Shown here one piece after another: positions 23,906-37,620 of a stretch of DNA of 64,000 nucleotides. The stretch's first letter is position 1. The number at the start of each line of letters is the position of its first letter. The notes below the pieces were generated by a model. That model was not told where the DNA came from, did not search any database, and worked only from the letters and a program-made list of their open reading frames with translations. Source of the DNA: Metopolophium dirhodum (taxonomy: Eukaryota; Arthropoda; Insecta; Hemiptera; Aphididae); NCBI RefSeq assembly GCF_019925205.1, contig NC_083566.1:5084001-5148000 (forward strand), read 5' to 3'. The position numbers were made by a program, and so were the translations under genes.

Positions 23906-26890
23906 TATTATAAAGGTCAAAACGTATACTTTAATGGCTCAGCGATCTATTTAGGTTTTTTTAATTTAAAATTAGCATAAATACGTTTTTACATACGTTT
24001 TCAATGCTGCATATTTTATAACTGTTTTGAATAAAAAAAAATAAAAAAATAATAGTAAAATAACAGAAACTTATTATTAACGTTTTCCGTACACAATTAA
24101 TATGTTGCCAAACGGATTCTTTAATATTTCGATCAGACAGTAAGTCTAAAGTGCGCCATCTACTGCCATTCGTAATAATGAGTTCTCGGAAATAAAATCT
24201 ACAATTTCTCGTTAAGTGAAAACACATTATGGGAGGGATGGGTTTGTTCGAAAAAAAAAACTACTTTTGAAGTCAGTGTCAAGTGTCATTACATCTTATA
24301 TAATATATCTTGTATATAGTATTATTATGATAGTATAGGTACTAGGTGCAGCATGTCTAAAACGTGACAATGATGTAACTATATTTGGTTTTTTTAACAA
24401 TCGCACTCACACAGGAGCAGAATATCACGCTGGTGTTCGCACGCAAATGCAAAGGTCGATATCAGTTGAAGCATGGCCGTCGTTACTGTGTCTTCCAACG
24501 CGTCAATCTATGATTATTTATTATTCGGAAATTGTTCCCACCCGAAGTGTTCGGACATTTATCCTGAAATATTCTCGCCGCTATGGATGGTTTTTAGGTT
24601 TCTTTGGGTCATAATATATAGATGCTTAAGAATAAGTATTGCTTTATTTATAGCTATATATTTGTGACTCAAATGATATTCATAAACGAGACTTTGTCTT
24701 AAGAAAAGAAAAAGTATTGCTTAAATTAAGGTCCTTCGAGACCCACATTAAGCATTGGTTTTTAGGTATCAAATTATTTAATTTTCAAATTATAAATTAG
24801 CTTAATAAGCAATACGTATTCTTAAGCGTCAACTGTGTATATAGCCCTAAACCTATGTTTAAAACGCCTTATATCCGCGATGTGTCTGTTCACTCGTCCG
24901 TTTGTTATATATAGTAACCTGCAGCATGTATAGTTACGATTGTCGATATTAAGATATTAATTAGGTATTCATACACTGTTGTTTGTAAGTAATTACTATA
25001 CATAGTTACGATTGTATATGTCAATACATTTAATTACGATCGTGTTGATATTATTCTAATTACTTATTGTATAAGTATTTGATATATAGATTCATACTAT
25101 GCAAAATATTCTACCTGCCAACATATCACTAAGGGTACTTACCAAATTCTACTTAAATTGAATTTCAAATCATAGCCCGAATTATTGCTTTGTATTAAAA
25201 TACGTCTTAAAACCGGGAATTTAGCGCTCTCGCAGAGAGAACTTTCCTAATTTTCGTTTACAATACATACGTTTGCGAATACAATAATATAAAATATAAA
25301 CATATTACAATACTATGAATGATCAACACGTTAAGAAATAAAATAAAATATGTACCTATTAAATATTGTTCTCTACATTTTAATACTTGTTAAAATACTC
25401 TACTTTCACTGTTTATACAAGCGTGTTAATAATAATATATTTTATTATCTTATTTCTATATTTTATTTACAAACTGTATGTTTTAATTATATTTTCCTCG
25501 TATAACCGGCCTGAGCAGTACAAAAGCCTTTTACCAAGAATATTATAATACTCTAATATTCATGCGAACTACTGCTCGTTTACGGATCTCCGCTACGTCA
25601 TGGTTCTCCCCCGTTAAGCTTTTTCCGACCTGTTTGAAGTAAAATTTTTTTCTACAAAACACTCAGCACGCAGCCACATTCTAACAGGTTTCCACCGAAC
25701 CTTCTAACACAGACTTTACAAGTAATTACCTAAATTGTCATATTACAATCTATATAATTAATATTCCATCCTACAAAGAAATAAACGACACGTATATAAT
25801 AATATCGCTGGACATGCGACCCCCAAGAACGCCTTGGTATATTTCATAACAGCTGCAGTAAGGCGTTGCACCGGTATAAATGTCGTTATTTGTATTGTTT
25901 CAATCACGGTTATTACTTTATGCAAATTAGATGGCATTATTGTTTCCAGAGAATCGGTAACGAGATTAAAAATATATTACTACAGTCTATAGGTGAATCA
26001 TTGCGGTGCGTCATATTGCGCTAAAAATCACGTCGATACGACGACGGTACCCTCAATATTCAATTATCACTGCGCACAGTTCAGTTCACTGTAAGTAATT
26101 TCATTAGCACATTAAGGGTCTTGTAACTCAAAATAAATTGTCGGGAATTCTATTTTGATATTCCATAGTCAACAAAAGAGTACGAAACAAAGGATAAGGT
26201 TAGGTGTACCTATTATAATAGTGCAGGGCAGTATTATGTAACTCGCTAAAAGTTTTACGCTCCACGTAATTTTGAGGATACGTAACATAGTTACTTTAAT
26301 TTTACCATTTAAAATTGAGTGTTTTCTTATTCATAATATTTACTTGGGCGCTTTTCGTAAAAAATAAAATATATACTGCTGCAGTACGTCTGAAATTAGT
26401 TTAATATTTGTATTTAATTTCCATTGTCGAGGTTTTCATACTATATAGCTCTGTGTAATCGTGTTGTAAACTAAAATAAAAAAATAATAATAACAATATA
26501 CCTACTACAATGTTATTGTTACAAGACCACATTAATAATATATTTTATGCAAGCGAAAAGTACGTACCCGTTTCATACTTAAAAAAAAATTAATTTAAAA
26601 TAATTATTATTTTATTTTATTTGTTTATTATCAAACGTACCTAATAGTTCTAAAAATATGTGTGTAATCTCAAAATCACTGAATTAAAACAATACGTGCC
26701 AAAGTTTATAATAATATTGAATCGATTTATAATAAATAATACACCCACATAATATAACTAACTAAACATTTTATGATTTCGTGAGTTTCCAAGTCCCAGC
26801 ACTAATACCCATAATGCTATTAATAATAATTATAATCATGAATCATTGGATCAAGTAATATTCATTTAAACACAATAAAACGTACCGTTG
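23906..26890. other. Mostly AT-rich noncoding stretch
   Basis: Slightly GC-richer at 25550-25720 and 25800-26100. A possible donor-like GTAAGT follows CAGTTCAGTTCACT near 26080, but no coding frame leads into it. The frame at 24473-24667 has no recognisable motif. Confidence 0.4.
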
Positions 26891-26945
26891 TATTTTTTTT
26901 TTTTTTTTAGACTTCAATTACAAAGATTATTAGCCCAGAAACGTT
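26891..26945 (-). mobile_element. 5'-truncated copy of the 5S-related SINE tail
   Basis: On the minus strand GGGCTAATAATCTTTGTAAT followed by TGAAGTCT and a poly-A run (T18 on +) aligns with the 3' tail of the element at 23706-23895, with about two thirds identity over 27 bases. The head is missing. Confidence 0.45.
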
Positions 26946-27012
26946 TTATTATATTATAATTTATTGTATTAACAGAATATAGTATGACCCAAACAGAAAT
27001 CGAATACTATTT

Positions 27013-27348
27013 TTAATGAGCGATAGATCTCCCAACGGGAAATTCAGAAAACAAATCGCGACAGCTGTGTCTTGGGACGAGGTCGGAAAAACAAACGGAA
27101 TGTGAAGTCTCCGAAGTCAACGAGTATCTGCCAACAGTCAATTTGATAGTTGAAGGGTCCATCCTGGGGTCCAAAAACCTTCCGATTGTAAAGTCGAATT
27201 GACGAGAAGCCGAGGGTAGATATGATACCTATCATACCTTTACTGTCGATTTACATAATATGGGTGTGCATGGGTCTATAGTTTTTCCCTTCCAATTCCA
27301 CACAGTCTGGTCGTTGTTGGACAGTTCGTCCCCATTTACCTGGTCCAT
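27013..27348 (-). pseudogene. Unidentified 112-codon frame broken by a double stop
   Basis: From the ATG at 27348 the minus strand reads 38 codons beginning MDQVNGDELSNNDQTVWNWK, with the stretch KTIDPCTPILCKSTVK. It then meets TGA TAG at 27234-27229 and continues in the same frame for 71 codons, with RQFDFTIGRFLDPRMDPST and PRHSCRDLFSEFPVGRSIAH, to a TAA at 27015-27013. Amino-acid composition is balanced, unlike the Ile/Asn/Tyr-rich chance frames nearby, and local GC is higher. AAAG followed by GTATGA at the break also looks like a splice donor, so the first part might be an exon. A different frame over the second part (27044-27235) is also open, which lowers confidence. I do not recognise the family. 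Confidence 0.3.
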
Positions 27349-27365
27349 AATGCAAAAAAAAAAAA

Positions 27366-28646
27366 TTTTTTTCAAGGCTTTTAGAAATAAACGTAGGTAC
27401 TTATATATAATATACAGCGTAATTTACCAAGTATGATCATTCCTCCATTATTATTTAGTTAAAAATGAACTTCTTTAAATTATGATTTTTGGAATTTTTT
27501 AATACGTGTAAAGACTATATTTTCAAATTTGCTAGATTTTTATAGTACTACTTAAGGATTGTCCATGAGTGTCCTGTGCCATGGGATTTGGTGGTAATAC
27601 AAACTTCTGTTTTTAAGATGAGAACCGCTCTTTTTACTGTAAATTATTTAGTGGATAATGTTTTCAAAAACGTTTATGTTCCTAAATTTGAATGAGTAGT
27701 ATCTCAGCTATTAAAACGGTATAATACTAAGAATAGCGTACTTAAAGATGGTTTTACAAAATTATAAAATAGTTGTTATATTAATCCAGTAAATATTATA
27801 CTTGTAAAACCTAGATTATATATATTATAACATACCAAGATTATGAATTAATCTATCGATATTTGTACGTGTACTAACTATTGATCATTATATAGATTTC
27901 CGAATTATATCATTTATCGTTCAAAAATATTGTTTTTAAGACATACAGTAGTTCCCAGATGGATCAATTTGTTAAATGGAATAATTTTTCCAATCACTGA
28001 TTATCAGTCAAATATCAGTCCATCATCACCAGTTCTACAGAGTCAGTTTCGTTACCATAACCGCTACCATAAATAAGATGTTTATATGTACATAATTTTA
28101 TAAAAAAGAACATCATTAGTAAAAAAGGCAAAACAATTTTAATTTAGGATGAATTTAAGTTAGGATATGATCAAAGAATATTTCATCAACTCACCCTCAT
28201 ATTTATAAATGTTTGAATTGTGTTAAAAATAAAATCAATGCAGTTAGATACGGGAATACTGGTAAGATCTTCCAAAATGAAAACCAAAATAATTCATTTT
28301 ATAAATACCTAACTTAATTGATAAATTAAACAAAAATTAAGTGGCAACGTTTGAAAGTATTGGCAAATAAATTTAAATCTCGGAAACAACCTGGGATACA
28401 ACATAACTATATCTTACTAATTTTACTTTATTTTTTTAAAATTGCATGTGTTGATTATTTATTATTTTCTTAAATTTGTATCCAGATATTTTTGAAATAG
28501 TTCATTTACTTGAATATTTATAATTATTTATTAACCTTTATTGACATTAAATCAATCAAAATTGACTCAATTTCTTTAATTTGTTAATATTTCCTATAAT
28601 GCAAGGTCAGAAATTGATTTATTATAGCTATTAAAGGCGATTACAG
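27366..28646. other. AT-rich noncoding stretch
   Basis: No feature supportable. Confidence 0.45.
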
Positions 28647-28809
28647 TACAGGAGGGTCATATATAGGCTCAAATAGGAGGTAATTCAAGTGAATGATATT
28701 TTTGAAATCGAGAGGTATCGAGAGCGTATTTAAAAATTCCAAAAACCAGATTTTGAACAACTGAAGAAATAACAAATGGGGGTGAACGTGTTCGGCGAAT
28801 CATCCTGTA
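28647..28809. mobile_element. Short MITE-like element with TACAGG ends
   Basis: The left end TACAGGAGGGTCAT and the reverse-complemented right end TACAGGATGATTCGCCG agree at most of the first 13 positions. The right end (GGCGAATCATCCTGTA) resembles CACCCTGTA-type transposon ends seen in many insects. The 163-bp body is noncoding. The target duplication is unclear. Confidence 0.35.
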
Positions 28810-28859
28810 TAGTCATATATTAGATATAAACAGTGATCCCGATGTGCACCATCGTGCAG

Positions 28860-29186
28860 CAACTTAGGTACTATCCGTTCCGCAGACGTTTCACCTACAG
28901 TGGGGAAGAAATGGAGTGAATAATAATATTATAAGCTTATAAAAAATAAATAAACAGTAGGTCACGAAGGATTCATCGCGCATCTGGGTTCGCGTCGAGA
29001 TTCGTCGTTTGCAAGCCGACCGCGTCCGACAAAAAAACATATAATATCTTCGCACCGCACCCTCGCCGGCCGCCCACCGTGGCGGGTGGCAGAGAAAAAT
29101 TTCTGGACATTTACCAAATCCCTTCCGGGCGCCATTCTGTAGCAACGTGCGAGTGTACCGATATAATATATTGTTATACACCAAAT

Positions 29187-29221
<35 letters not shown>

Positions 29222-29720
29222 CTACACCACGATTCGCGTTTTGTATCGTCGCATGCAGCCCGCCGCGCTGAAATTATACGATAATACGCCGTATATAGTC
29301 TCTCCGATCGGCACAAATCCACCGTCTCGATCGATAAAATAATAATGCACTGCAACAGTCTCAGAGTCACGTCGATTCGTCGGGGTGCATGGAAAATCCG
29401 CCCGCCACTCCGATATAATATAATAACTCCCCGGACATATTATATCGTCCGGCCGGATGTTTATTGCATTCCTCCGAGACGGCGAAAACGTGATCTCTCC
29501 GAAATTACATGGCTACGAACAGGAAAAAGGAGAAGAGGAAAACCGACTAAATTCTGAAGGTTCCCGCGTATACCTATATTAATATTATATTTAGCTAGGA
29601 CTTAGCCGATACAGATAACCGATTTTATTAATATCGGCCGATATCGCGGGGGCGTACTATTTTAATATTGGGTAAGGGATTTTTTTTCGAACCGATACCA
29701 TAATATGCGAGTCGAATAGT
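28860..29720. other. CpG-rich island with TA repeat
   Basis: GC-rich words (GCACCCTCGCCGGCCGCCC near 29060, CCGGCCGGATG near 29450) flank a (TA)14 tract at about 29191-29218. Long frames on both strands cross the TA tract as a Tyr/Ile alternation and are artefacts of it. Clustered CCGATA words lie at about 29608-29645. Confidence 0.4.
29191..29218. repeat. (TA)14 dinucleotide repeat
   Basis: Uninterrupted TA alternation. Confidence 0.9.
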
Positions 29721-32700
29721 GAAGGAAGTGGTTGTAACGATAGAGTCATGCTATTTTTAAATAATATAGTCCACTAGCGATACAGAAAAATGCCATGGGC
29801 CCGAGAAAAAAGTTCTGTAGGTTAGGTTAAGTTTGTTTACATGGAAATTCGTTATATAGCTGTTCATCAACAATTAAATCAACACATTACAAATACGTAT
29901 TCATTTCCATTTAATAATATTTACATCCACTATACACAGAAACATATAAATAAAAATATCATATTACTTATGTATAAAATACATGAGTTATAATATTATA
30001 TTATAAATTGTATTGTACATATTTATAAGTTATTACATCCCATTTTATTTTAATTTAGAATCGGTTGTTTTTTTGTTTTGTAGTCATTTGCGCTTACCCG
30101 GTCAATAGCATTGACCAGATTTAAAATGCTAGAAAACACACTATCTTCAATGATATTTCTATAACATGTGACGGTGCGCGTAGATCTGATTTTTCCATTA
30201 TTACCTAACCTAACCATATTTATTGGGTCTATTATAAATTAATCGACATGAGTGATAAAGTACTTGAGTGTATTAATATTGTATGATAATCGTCGGAAAA
30301 ACTTCGTAATAGGTAACAAATTGCTTCTATTTATTTTTATATATTTTTCATACAGTTATTATAATATACTGGCAGACTAGTACGTGCACCTTACATTAAT
30401 AAAAAATAAAAATCGTAAAATTGCCTTACATCGTGAGAGCTTCGGCCAAAAAGACTACTTTATATCGAAGGGACTAAAATACATTTAATTTTTTGTTATA
30501 CCACGAGGTTTTCATGCAAACAGTTTTGTCCGTTATAGTATCGAGATTTCCTTTATATTGAACTTCGTTGTATATACTTAGATCGCGAGTTGACTATACA
30601 TATTATATTATTATGGAAATTATATAATTTGGTTAACTGTAAACCGTCGATCGATCGCGATTCAAACTTAACGTTTTCGTGTGTCCGCAAAAATGAATAT
30701 CAATTAATGATCTTATTAATTATCGTGAATTCAACAATGAATACAAACCATGGTAAACTTAGATTTTACGGAAGAATGATATTATTATTATTTTAATTAT
30801 TTAGTTAAATAATTTATTCTTAAAAAGTTAAAACTATATTTTAGTTTTTTGTTATTGACTTATTGTTTGTTATTATAAAAAAATAATTTAATACATAATA
30901 ATATTAGAATCATTAATTATTTAGTAGTCATTTAATTGTTCATTATTATTTTATTGCTATTTTATTCTTACTATTATTGTTGTTTTATTTGTTTTCAACT
31001 AATTTAACTTTTGTATTGGAAAATTAAGCACTAAAATTAAATTAATTAATGTATTAACAATTATACAAGCAAAAATCTATGACAATATTATATCACATGA
31101 TTTATATCTATTTATATCAATTTCAGCTACCAATCAGTTAAAAAAAAAAATATATATTGGATTTTTTGTATCGGATCTCACATGGATCCAAGAAAAATTC
31201 GTCGTTCTAGTAGATTTACTTAACGATTTGGAACACCATTTAATAATAATATCTTTCTCATATCAATAATACATTATTAACTTCTTATTTCCTATACATG
31301 TATTATACAAATTATATAAAAATTATAAACATCATATATTATAATAATAATACCATAACATCAAATACTTGAGAAACAAAACATTTTTGACACCGAAATT
31401 TATTTAACATCATCGAAATTATATTAATACATTGTATTTCACTTTCACATGCATGTGTCCATCCTTTTCCTCTCAAAATAGGTACTATAAATACGTCGGA
31501 TGGATATATATTATATGAGAAACGAATGAAATATCATAAAACGTGAACAATTGACTATGTTTTTATTATTGTTTTCAAACGTTTGTTTCGATTTTGTTGT
31601 TTAAACATTAAAAATGAGTTATGTGTTTGATTAAATAGGTACATTTTTCGGAAACTCGATGTACACTAATCGAAATTTTAATTAAAATAGCTAATTTATT
31701 TTATAGGTAGCAAAACAATCAACGGAAACATAAAATAAATCAATAGGGCTTCTATTATAACTATCATAGATTGCGTAATAAAGCGATATTATATATAGGT
31801 ACTTTTTAAATGTAGCTTTATATAAAACACATTAGGTTCCTTCGCCCAAAGTTTGAATTGAGTATTTTAAGATGTTGAAATTTTAATTTTTTAATTTTTT
31901 TTTTTGTTAGGTTGAGGAGATGATAAGGATTGTGGTTTGCTGATTCGATAAATGCAATAAATATTATTGATACAATTAATGACAATTGTATAGGTACATT
32001 TTTATGAACATATATTACTTAATTATTAGTGACCTACTTCTCGGTACTTAAACTCGAAAAAAATGCACTTTACATAATATCGAATTCTCTGGTTTTCAAA
32101 ATACTTTGCTAAATGGTTGAGCACCACAAATAAAAGTACTACTTTCATTGTTGTATGAACTCGTAAAATAAAGAGAGAGTATAGTATAAAAACAAGTCCT
32201 TCGTATTTTGAAAGTTACGTGACTTAAAACAATTAATCCAATTATTATTTGACAATCACAAAAACTTTTTATTCCACTAAAAAATTAGATAAATTTATTT
32301 GCAAAAGACAATACCTATAGAATTACTATATTTATGAGTTACATTGAGATAATTATTTTATAGACTAATATTATATTATATTATTATTTTAACTATCATT
32401 ATTAAATAAAAATGCATACCTATATATTGTTTTGTTATGTAATGGAGCAATAATACACATTTGTATTATCTTGTTAATTATGTTGTTTAATTTACATTAT
32501 GTTCTAACTTCAGTATTTTAATTATATTTTGTTTGACTAACAAATCATAGTTAACAATTAAAAACTCTTTTTTTTTCTAAATTTTAATTATTATACAATT
32601 ATTATATTATCATTAAGTATTAAAGTCTAATGAATAGTTCTGTAAATTAATTGTTTTTGTACAAAAAAAATATGTACGTGCCTTCAAGTTTAGTTGTAAT

Positions 32701-33181
32701 AACTATTTCACGTTTTTCACAATTAACTAATAAATTACTATAAGTGATTCATTTTTAAAATTAATTTTATATTATTTAGGATCAATTAAAAGCCATATTT
32801 TTTTTTTAAACCAATAATAAAATATATTATCTAAATAAATATATAATACATAAATTCATCTAATTTTAGTCAATATTTCTACTGAAATCTTCAGTAGTTA
32901 ATGTCAAGAAAATATTTCATACTTCTGTATCAAAGTTAGCATTTTAGATCATTGGAAAACCATTGTTTTTAAATCTGTTTATCTCTTAAAGTGCAATCAT
33001 TCTATTTAATCATGATTAAACGAAATGAGCACAGAGTATGATAAATTATTAATATATTTTTTATTCCAGGAATATGACATATAATATTATATGGATGGAA
33101 AAAGGGATTGAATATGTGTATGATGAATTATTTATAACAACTATAAGTTATTTGTCGCAATCAGAAACCTAGGAAATTAAT

Positions 33182-33183
<2 letters not shown>
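29721..33183. other. AT-rich noncoding stretch
   Basis: The most uniformly AT-rich part of the window. No exon, RNA gene or transposon end is supportable. Confidence 0.5.

Positions 33184-33217
<34 letters not shown>
33184..33217. repeat. TA dinucleotide repeat
   Basis: About 17 TA units without interruption. Confidence 0.9.
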
Positions 33218-33223
<6 letters not shown>

Positions 33224-33359
33224 TCTGTATGAAACATTGATATACATTAATGCAATATTTTTCTAACAAAAGAATCATAGATAGTATCAATTAGATACAA
33301 TACTTGATAAAAACCACTTTGTGAGAGTAAAAAAAATGTAAAAGAAAATAGTCCAGTGA

Positions 33360-34000
33360 GGTTTTGAAATCGGGAGTCGATCATTGCGCTATCCCTATGT
33401 GCGTAATGGGGGGGGGGGGGGGGGAGAAAACAGCAGTCTGTTATAAATCTATATAGTATTTTATGATCTTGACCACGTGCGCTGTCTCAAGGCGATCGAA
33501 ATGACAAATGGCGTACTTCGTTTCGTTTCCTGACGGCGGCGGCGGGATTGGCTTAAAAATACGATTTATCGACCCCGTGGCCCGGCTCCAGCCTTACAGC
33601 GACCACAGTAACTCTCGAATTAGTATAAATTCTAGAGCGCAATAAATTTCCCGTGGAATGGGAAATAAAAAGTAACACGGCAGTTGTAACGTAACGAACG
33701 GGTGAGCATGGGTTGGTAGATATATATATATATATTATATAACAGATAGGTAGGTTACCAATACACATAAGTACGCGTTATATCGACGACGTTGACCCAG
33801 TAATACGACCATTTTGTAGTATAGGTAATTTATACGCGGAAGTGGTCTGTGGAGACCACAGTTGAACGCCAGTCTCGTGCTCGCCCGTCTGACTTTCCAA
33901 CGGCCTAATAATATCGATGACAATAATAATGAATGAATGTAATAATATTAATAACTATTAATTATCTTTTCGATATTTCGCGCTTTGGCCTTCGATGCGT
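33360..34000. other. CpG-rich island with G17 run
   Basis: Seventeen G at 33408-33424 precede CG-rich sequence (GACGGCGGCGGCGG near 33533, CCCCGTGGCCCGGCTCC near 33572). A short TA repeat lies near 33720-33735. No exon identified. Confidence 0.4.
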
Positions 34001-34225
34001 GTATTGCGCGCACGGCAACTGCAACATATTATTATCGCGTTTGTTGTTTTATGATTATTATTGCTACAAATAATAATTATTAATGTTGATATTAATACAT
34101 GTGATAATATTCATGACAGTGAATATTTGATTTAACACGTTTTCTTTCAATAAACACTTCTTACGTACAATAATTATTTTATCTTACTTTTTTTGTAGTA
34201 ATTAATCTTCTATTTTATTATAGGC

Positions 34226-34256
<31 letters not shown>

Positions 34257-34800
34257 GGAAACTGTAAAATATCTATACTTCAAAAATCGCGGTGTTGCTC
34301 TAAACACTGTATATACTACCTTAGTCCGATAGAAATCGGAACACAATCTTGTCTACAAACTTATAACACCAAAGTTAATATCTAGATAATGTACAAAATC
34401 GTATTTTCTTGGGTTTTCATCCTTCAAACGTAAGATTACTCGCGTGACACCACATTCAGTCGTTGTTTGACATTGTTGGTTTGTCTGCAGGAAGGAGGAA
34501 AATAAGTTATGCAAAATTTCTATTTGAACTTGTAAATATCAGTTATATTGTATGCGATTGTCCTGAACTATTAATGTCCCTCGATATGTGTTACCAGGCC
34601 TACTACTCATTGTTTTTATTTATTTTAAAAAATAAAATAAACTTTAATGTCCTTTAACTGGGTCTATCGATTTAAGATAATGGAGATTTCAACGCAAAAA
34701 AAAATTGAATCAATCAACCCTACTTCCAGATTGAATCTTCCATATGGAATTAAATGCATTTAAATTTTAAATAAATTATTAACTACGTAGGCTGTGAATG
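34001..34800. other. AT-rich noncoding stretch with an (ATT)n tract
   Basis: ATT repeat at 34226-34254. The 64-codon frame at 34463-34657 has no motif. Confidence 0.45.
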
Positions 34801-35261
34801 GATATTATAATGGTATAGCGTAATAACATTACACGCGTACAGTATAAATACCGATACTTTTCCGAGTACGCAAGACGTGCACGGTAAAGGCCACAGTGCA
34901 GCACGCGTTAGCCGTTTTAAACCATTCAATATTATATTATAGAAACATATCTTTTACTCCTGCGCGTTCGGAGCGTTGTAAAGCTTTTCCGCTGCTCGTT
35001 ATGATAATATTATTATTTCGCTCGGGTCCGAGGCGGCGACGGTGTTTAACAAAAGGATCGCCGCCGTCCTCTTTTGCTTGCCGATTCGGCCGAGTTTTCC
35101 GCTATAGAGAAAATACATAATATTATATTTTAGTTATACCACAGCAGCACCCCCGTCGATGTCGGCGAAAACGGCGGCGCAGGCCTCGATGCGGTTTCCG
35201 TTTTCACGTGTCCGTTTATTATTATTTTATAAGTACATAAACGCTCGTGCGATACGTTTCC

Positions 35262-35312
<51 letters not shown>

Positions 35313-36500
35313 CATTATTATTAGTATCATCGTCATCGTGTGTGTGTGTGTGTGTGTGTGTCGTCTCTTAATAAATCTGTATACACACACCATATTTGTG
35401 CGCACGCGCGCCTGTGTGTTGTACCTCGCATGTACAACTCTAGTCGTCGTCCACGGAATGGGTGTTAGTATAGTGGTGTGTGTGTGTGTGTGTGTGTGCG
35501 GGCGTGAGTAGAGGAGACTTATCGATTCGGAAGTACTGCCAAAACGGACGTGCATTTGGTATCGTATAGCCGTGGCTTTCACGTATTCGCGCGGGTCCGG
35601 ACGTCCAGACCGGAGAAAAAAAAACCACCGGCGTTCCGACCGTACTAGGTAGGTATAGGTGTGTACCTATACACACTCAAAGTCCCGAACGTTCACTTAA
35701 AGTTTCGATTTCCAATGTAACTTTTAAATTATATAGACGGTTAAATAATGTTGTTGCGTATAAATCGTTTTCGCTGACGACGACTATACGGTAAGTAGGT
35801 GTATACACACACACACAAACTAATGTACGGTGCAAACAACCACTATATACCGCTGCAGCGAATTGGACGACATTTTTTTGTTGGAGTGCATATTATACCC
35901 ACGCGGCAATAATAGTTCCATCGTTTTTTTTTTTTTCCGTTATATTATATTCTATACAACAGTTTAGCTATGGCACGTTATTATTACGGTCCGCTCTATA
36001 GATTACCGGCAACTAATGCTCCCCGACCCGTAGACCCCCGACATTCGTAAGCGGATCGTTTTAGTCGTGGGTTTGAAAATAATTGAACAACAATACTCGT
36101 TTGAACGTATCAATAATTCCGGCATTACGGATAGTGTTTGTTTGCGAGACTGTATATATATATATATAGTATGTGTGCGAGGGTCTTTGTGTGTGTGTGT
36201 GTGTGAGAGAGAATGCACTAAATTGCGAATTCCGTTTTATAAATAATAAAATAAGAGCACGGGAAGGGCTCTTTTTTTCCTTTTTCTTGCCATGCTATCC
36301 GCTCAAATTGGAAGAGATGTATAAACGGGGCGGCTAAACGGAAGCGGCGGACTCGGATTCATCGTCGTATATCCTCCTTAGACCTTACACCCATGGCCAT
36401 ATTAGTATACTACGAGCTGCAGCTGCTAACGTGATCCGATACCGAGGATAATGCGTAATTTAGAACTGTATTTTTGGCGTTGGTGTTAGTTTAGGTACAT
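34801..36500. promoter_or_regulatory. CpG-rich, microsatellite-dense island, possible promoter region
   Basis: Starts with a TATA-box-like TATAAATA at 34843-34850, followed by CG-rich sequence (GAGGCGGCGACGG near 35030, GGCGGCGCAGGCC near 35175). It holds (ATT)n at 35262-35312, (GT)n at 35338-35361 and 35475-35498, and GT/GA at 36188-36212. Open frames here are Leu-, Ile- or His/Thr-repeat artefacts. Promoter function is inferred from TATA plus CpG density only. Confidence 0.3.
35262..35361. repeat. Compound (ATT)n and (GT)n microsatellite
   Basis: ATT units at 35262-35312, a short degenerate bridge, then GT units at 35338-35361. Confidence 0.9.
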
Positions 36501-36996
36501 ATCATAGGACATACACGCATTGAAAATATAAATATTATATATTATATAGGTACATACAGAATGTCCGTAGGGACTTTCCCAGGCATTTGGTTTATTAGAC
36601 TACATTAGACGAACGCGTAAACAGGGGGGGGGGGGGGGTACGAAAAAGGGACGCATTTCCGTCATGTCACTACAGGTAATCAAATAATAATAATATACCA
36701 ATCCAGCATCACCACCACAGAAAACGTTTGACGAGGTCCATAAATCGCGTCAAGCTGTGCAATTCACCGTGGTCATCTTGGAGTTTGTTGAATGGATGGT
36801 CATTATGATGTTGGATAGCGTAAGTATCGGTGAGGGAGTGAAAGAGGTGGTCAGCGGATTATGCACCGCTGCTGCAGGGACAAAACCAAATTTCAGCTGA
36901 CCTGCAACCACTGCACCACCATTATATATTATGTGTCCATATAATAGTGTGTGTATACCGCACTATAATTACTGCATCTATTTGTGAATGTATATA
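36501..36996. other. Noncoding, G15 run and a short coding-like frame
   Basis: Fifteen G at 36624-36638. From 36697 a frame without ATG stays open for about 68 codons to a TGA near 36900, with RQAVQFTVVILEFVEWMVIM inside and an internal GTAAGT near 36819. No acceptor keeps this frame open upstream, so it is not called as an exon. Confidence 0.25.
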
Positions 36997-36999
36997 ATA

Positions 37000-37116
37000 T
37001 GTATGTTTGTATGTATGTATGTATGTATGTATGTATGTATGTATGTATGTATGTATGTATGTATGTATGTATGTATGTATGTATGTATGTATGTATGTAT
37101 GTATGTATGTATGTAT
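37000..37116. repeat. (ATGT)n tetranucleotide microsatellite
   Basis: About 27 perfect units from about 37008 to 37116 after a slightly imperfect start. It creates the Cys-Met-Tyr-Val frame on + and the His-Thr-Tyr-Ile frame on -. Confidence 0.95.
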
Positions 37117-37620
37117 CAATGTATAAATGGCAATACTAGTGTGTGTATTATAATCCCCAACAATCACCCTCATCATAGATATTACGTACCCACATGCACA
37201 TGTAATTTAGGCATTAGATCAAAATATTCAAAATCAATTTATGGACGTGAAATAGCATACGCCTCACGAAAATTTAAGTACTTGCAAAGGTCCGATTTAA
37301 AATATTTAAACATGTTTGAATACATGAACAAGAATATTTTGCAACGGTCGGGGCACTTTTTCAATTTTAGTAAATTCTTGACGGGAATAATCATTTAAAT
37401 GATTTCAATTTGTATATTAAATATATTAAAAACTATAAAGGATATTGTATATATTATGCTCCAGCCGATTCAAACTAAACTTTTTTATCTAATCAAAAAT
37501 CTTTGCATTATTTAAATCAAAACACTAGATATGCACCTTAATCTTTGTCAGTCACTAAGGTCGTTTTGATGAAAAATTGATAGTGTTTGCAGGGCCTTAA
37601 CATAAATAGTTGTACAACTT

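Noticed and set aside
23620..23913. 97-codon + frame
   Set aside because: It overlaps the 5S-related SINE and its poly-A tail and has no protein motif.
25915..25930. Octamer ATGCAAAT as a POU-factor site
   Set aside because: A single 8-base match in AT-rich DNA is expected by chance.
28891..29370. 159-codon minus-strand frame
   Set aside because: It is kept open by the (TA)14 tract (Ile-Tyr alternation) and the opposite strand is open over the same stretch; no motif.
29817..29835. TTAGG-like telomeric repeat (TAGGTTAGGTTAAG)
   Set aside because: Only two to three units and imperfect; too short to be an interstitial telomere array.
35130..35582. 150-codon minus-strand frame with His-Thr and poly-Ile runs
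   Set aside because: Produced by GT and ATT microsatellites, which lack stops in this frame.
36988..37398. 136-codon + frame starting with Cys-Met-Tyr-Val repeats
   Set aside because: The first half is the (ATGT)n microsatellite. The remaining ~75 codons have no motif and depend on the repeat for the start.
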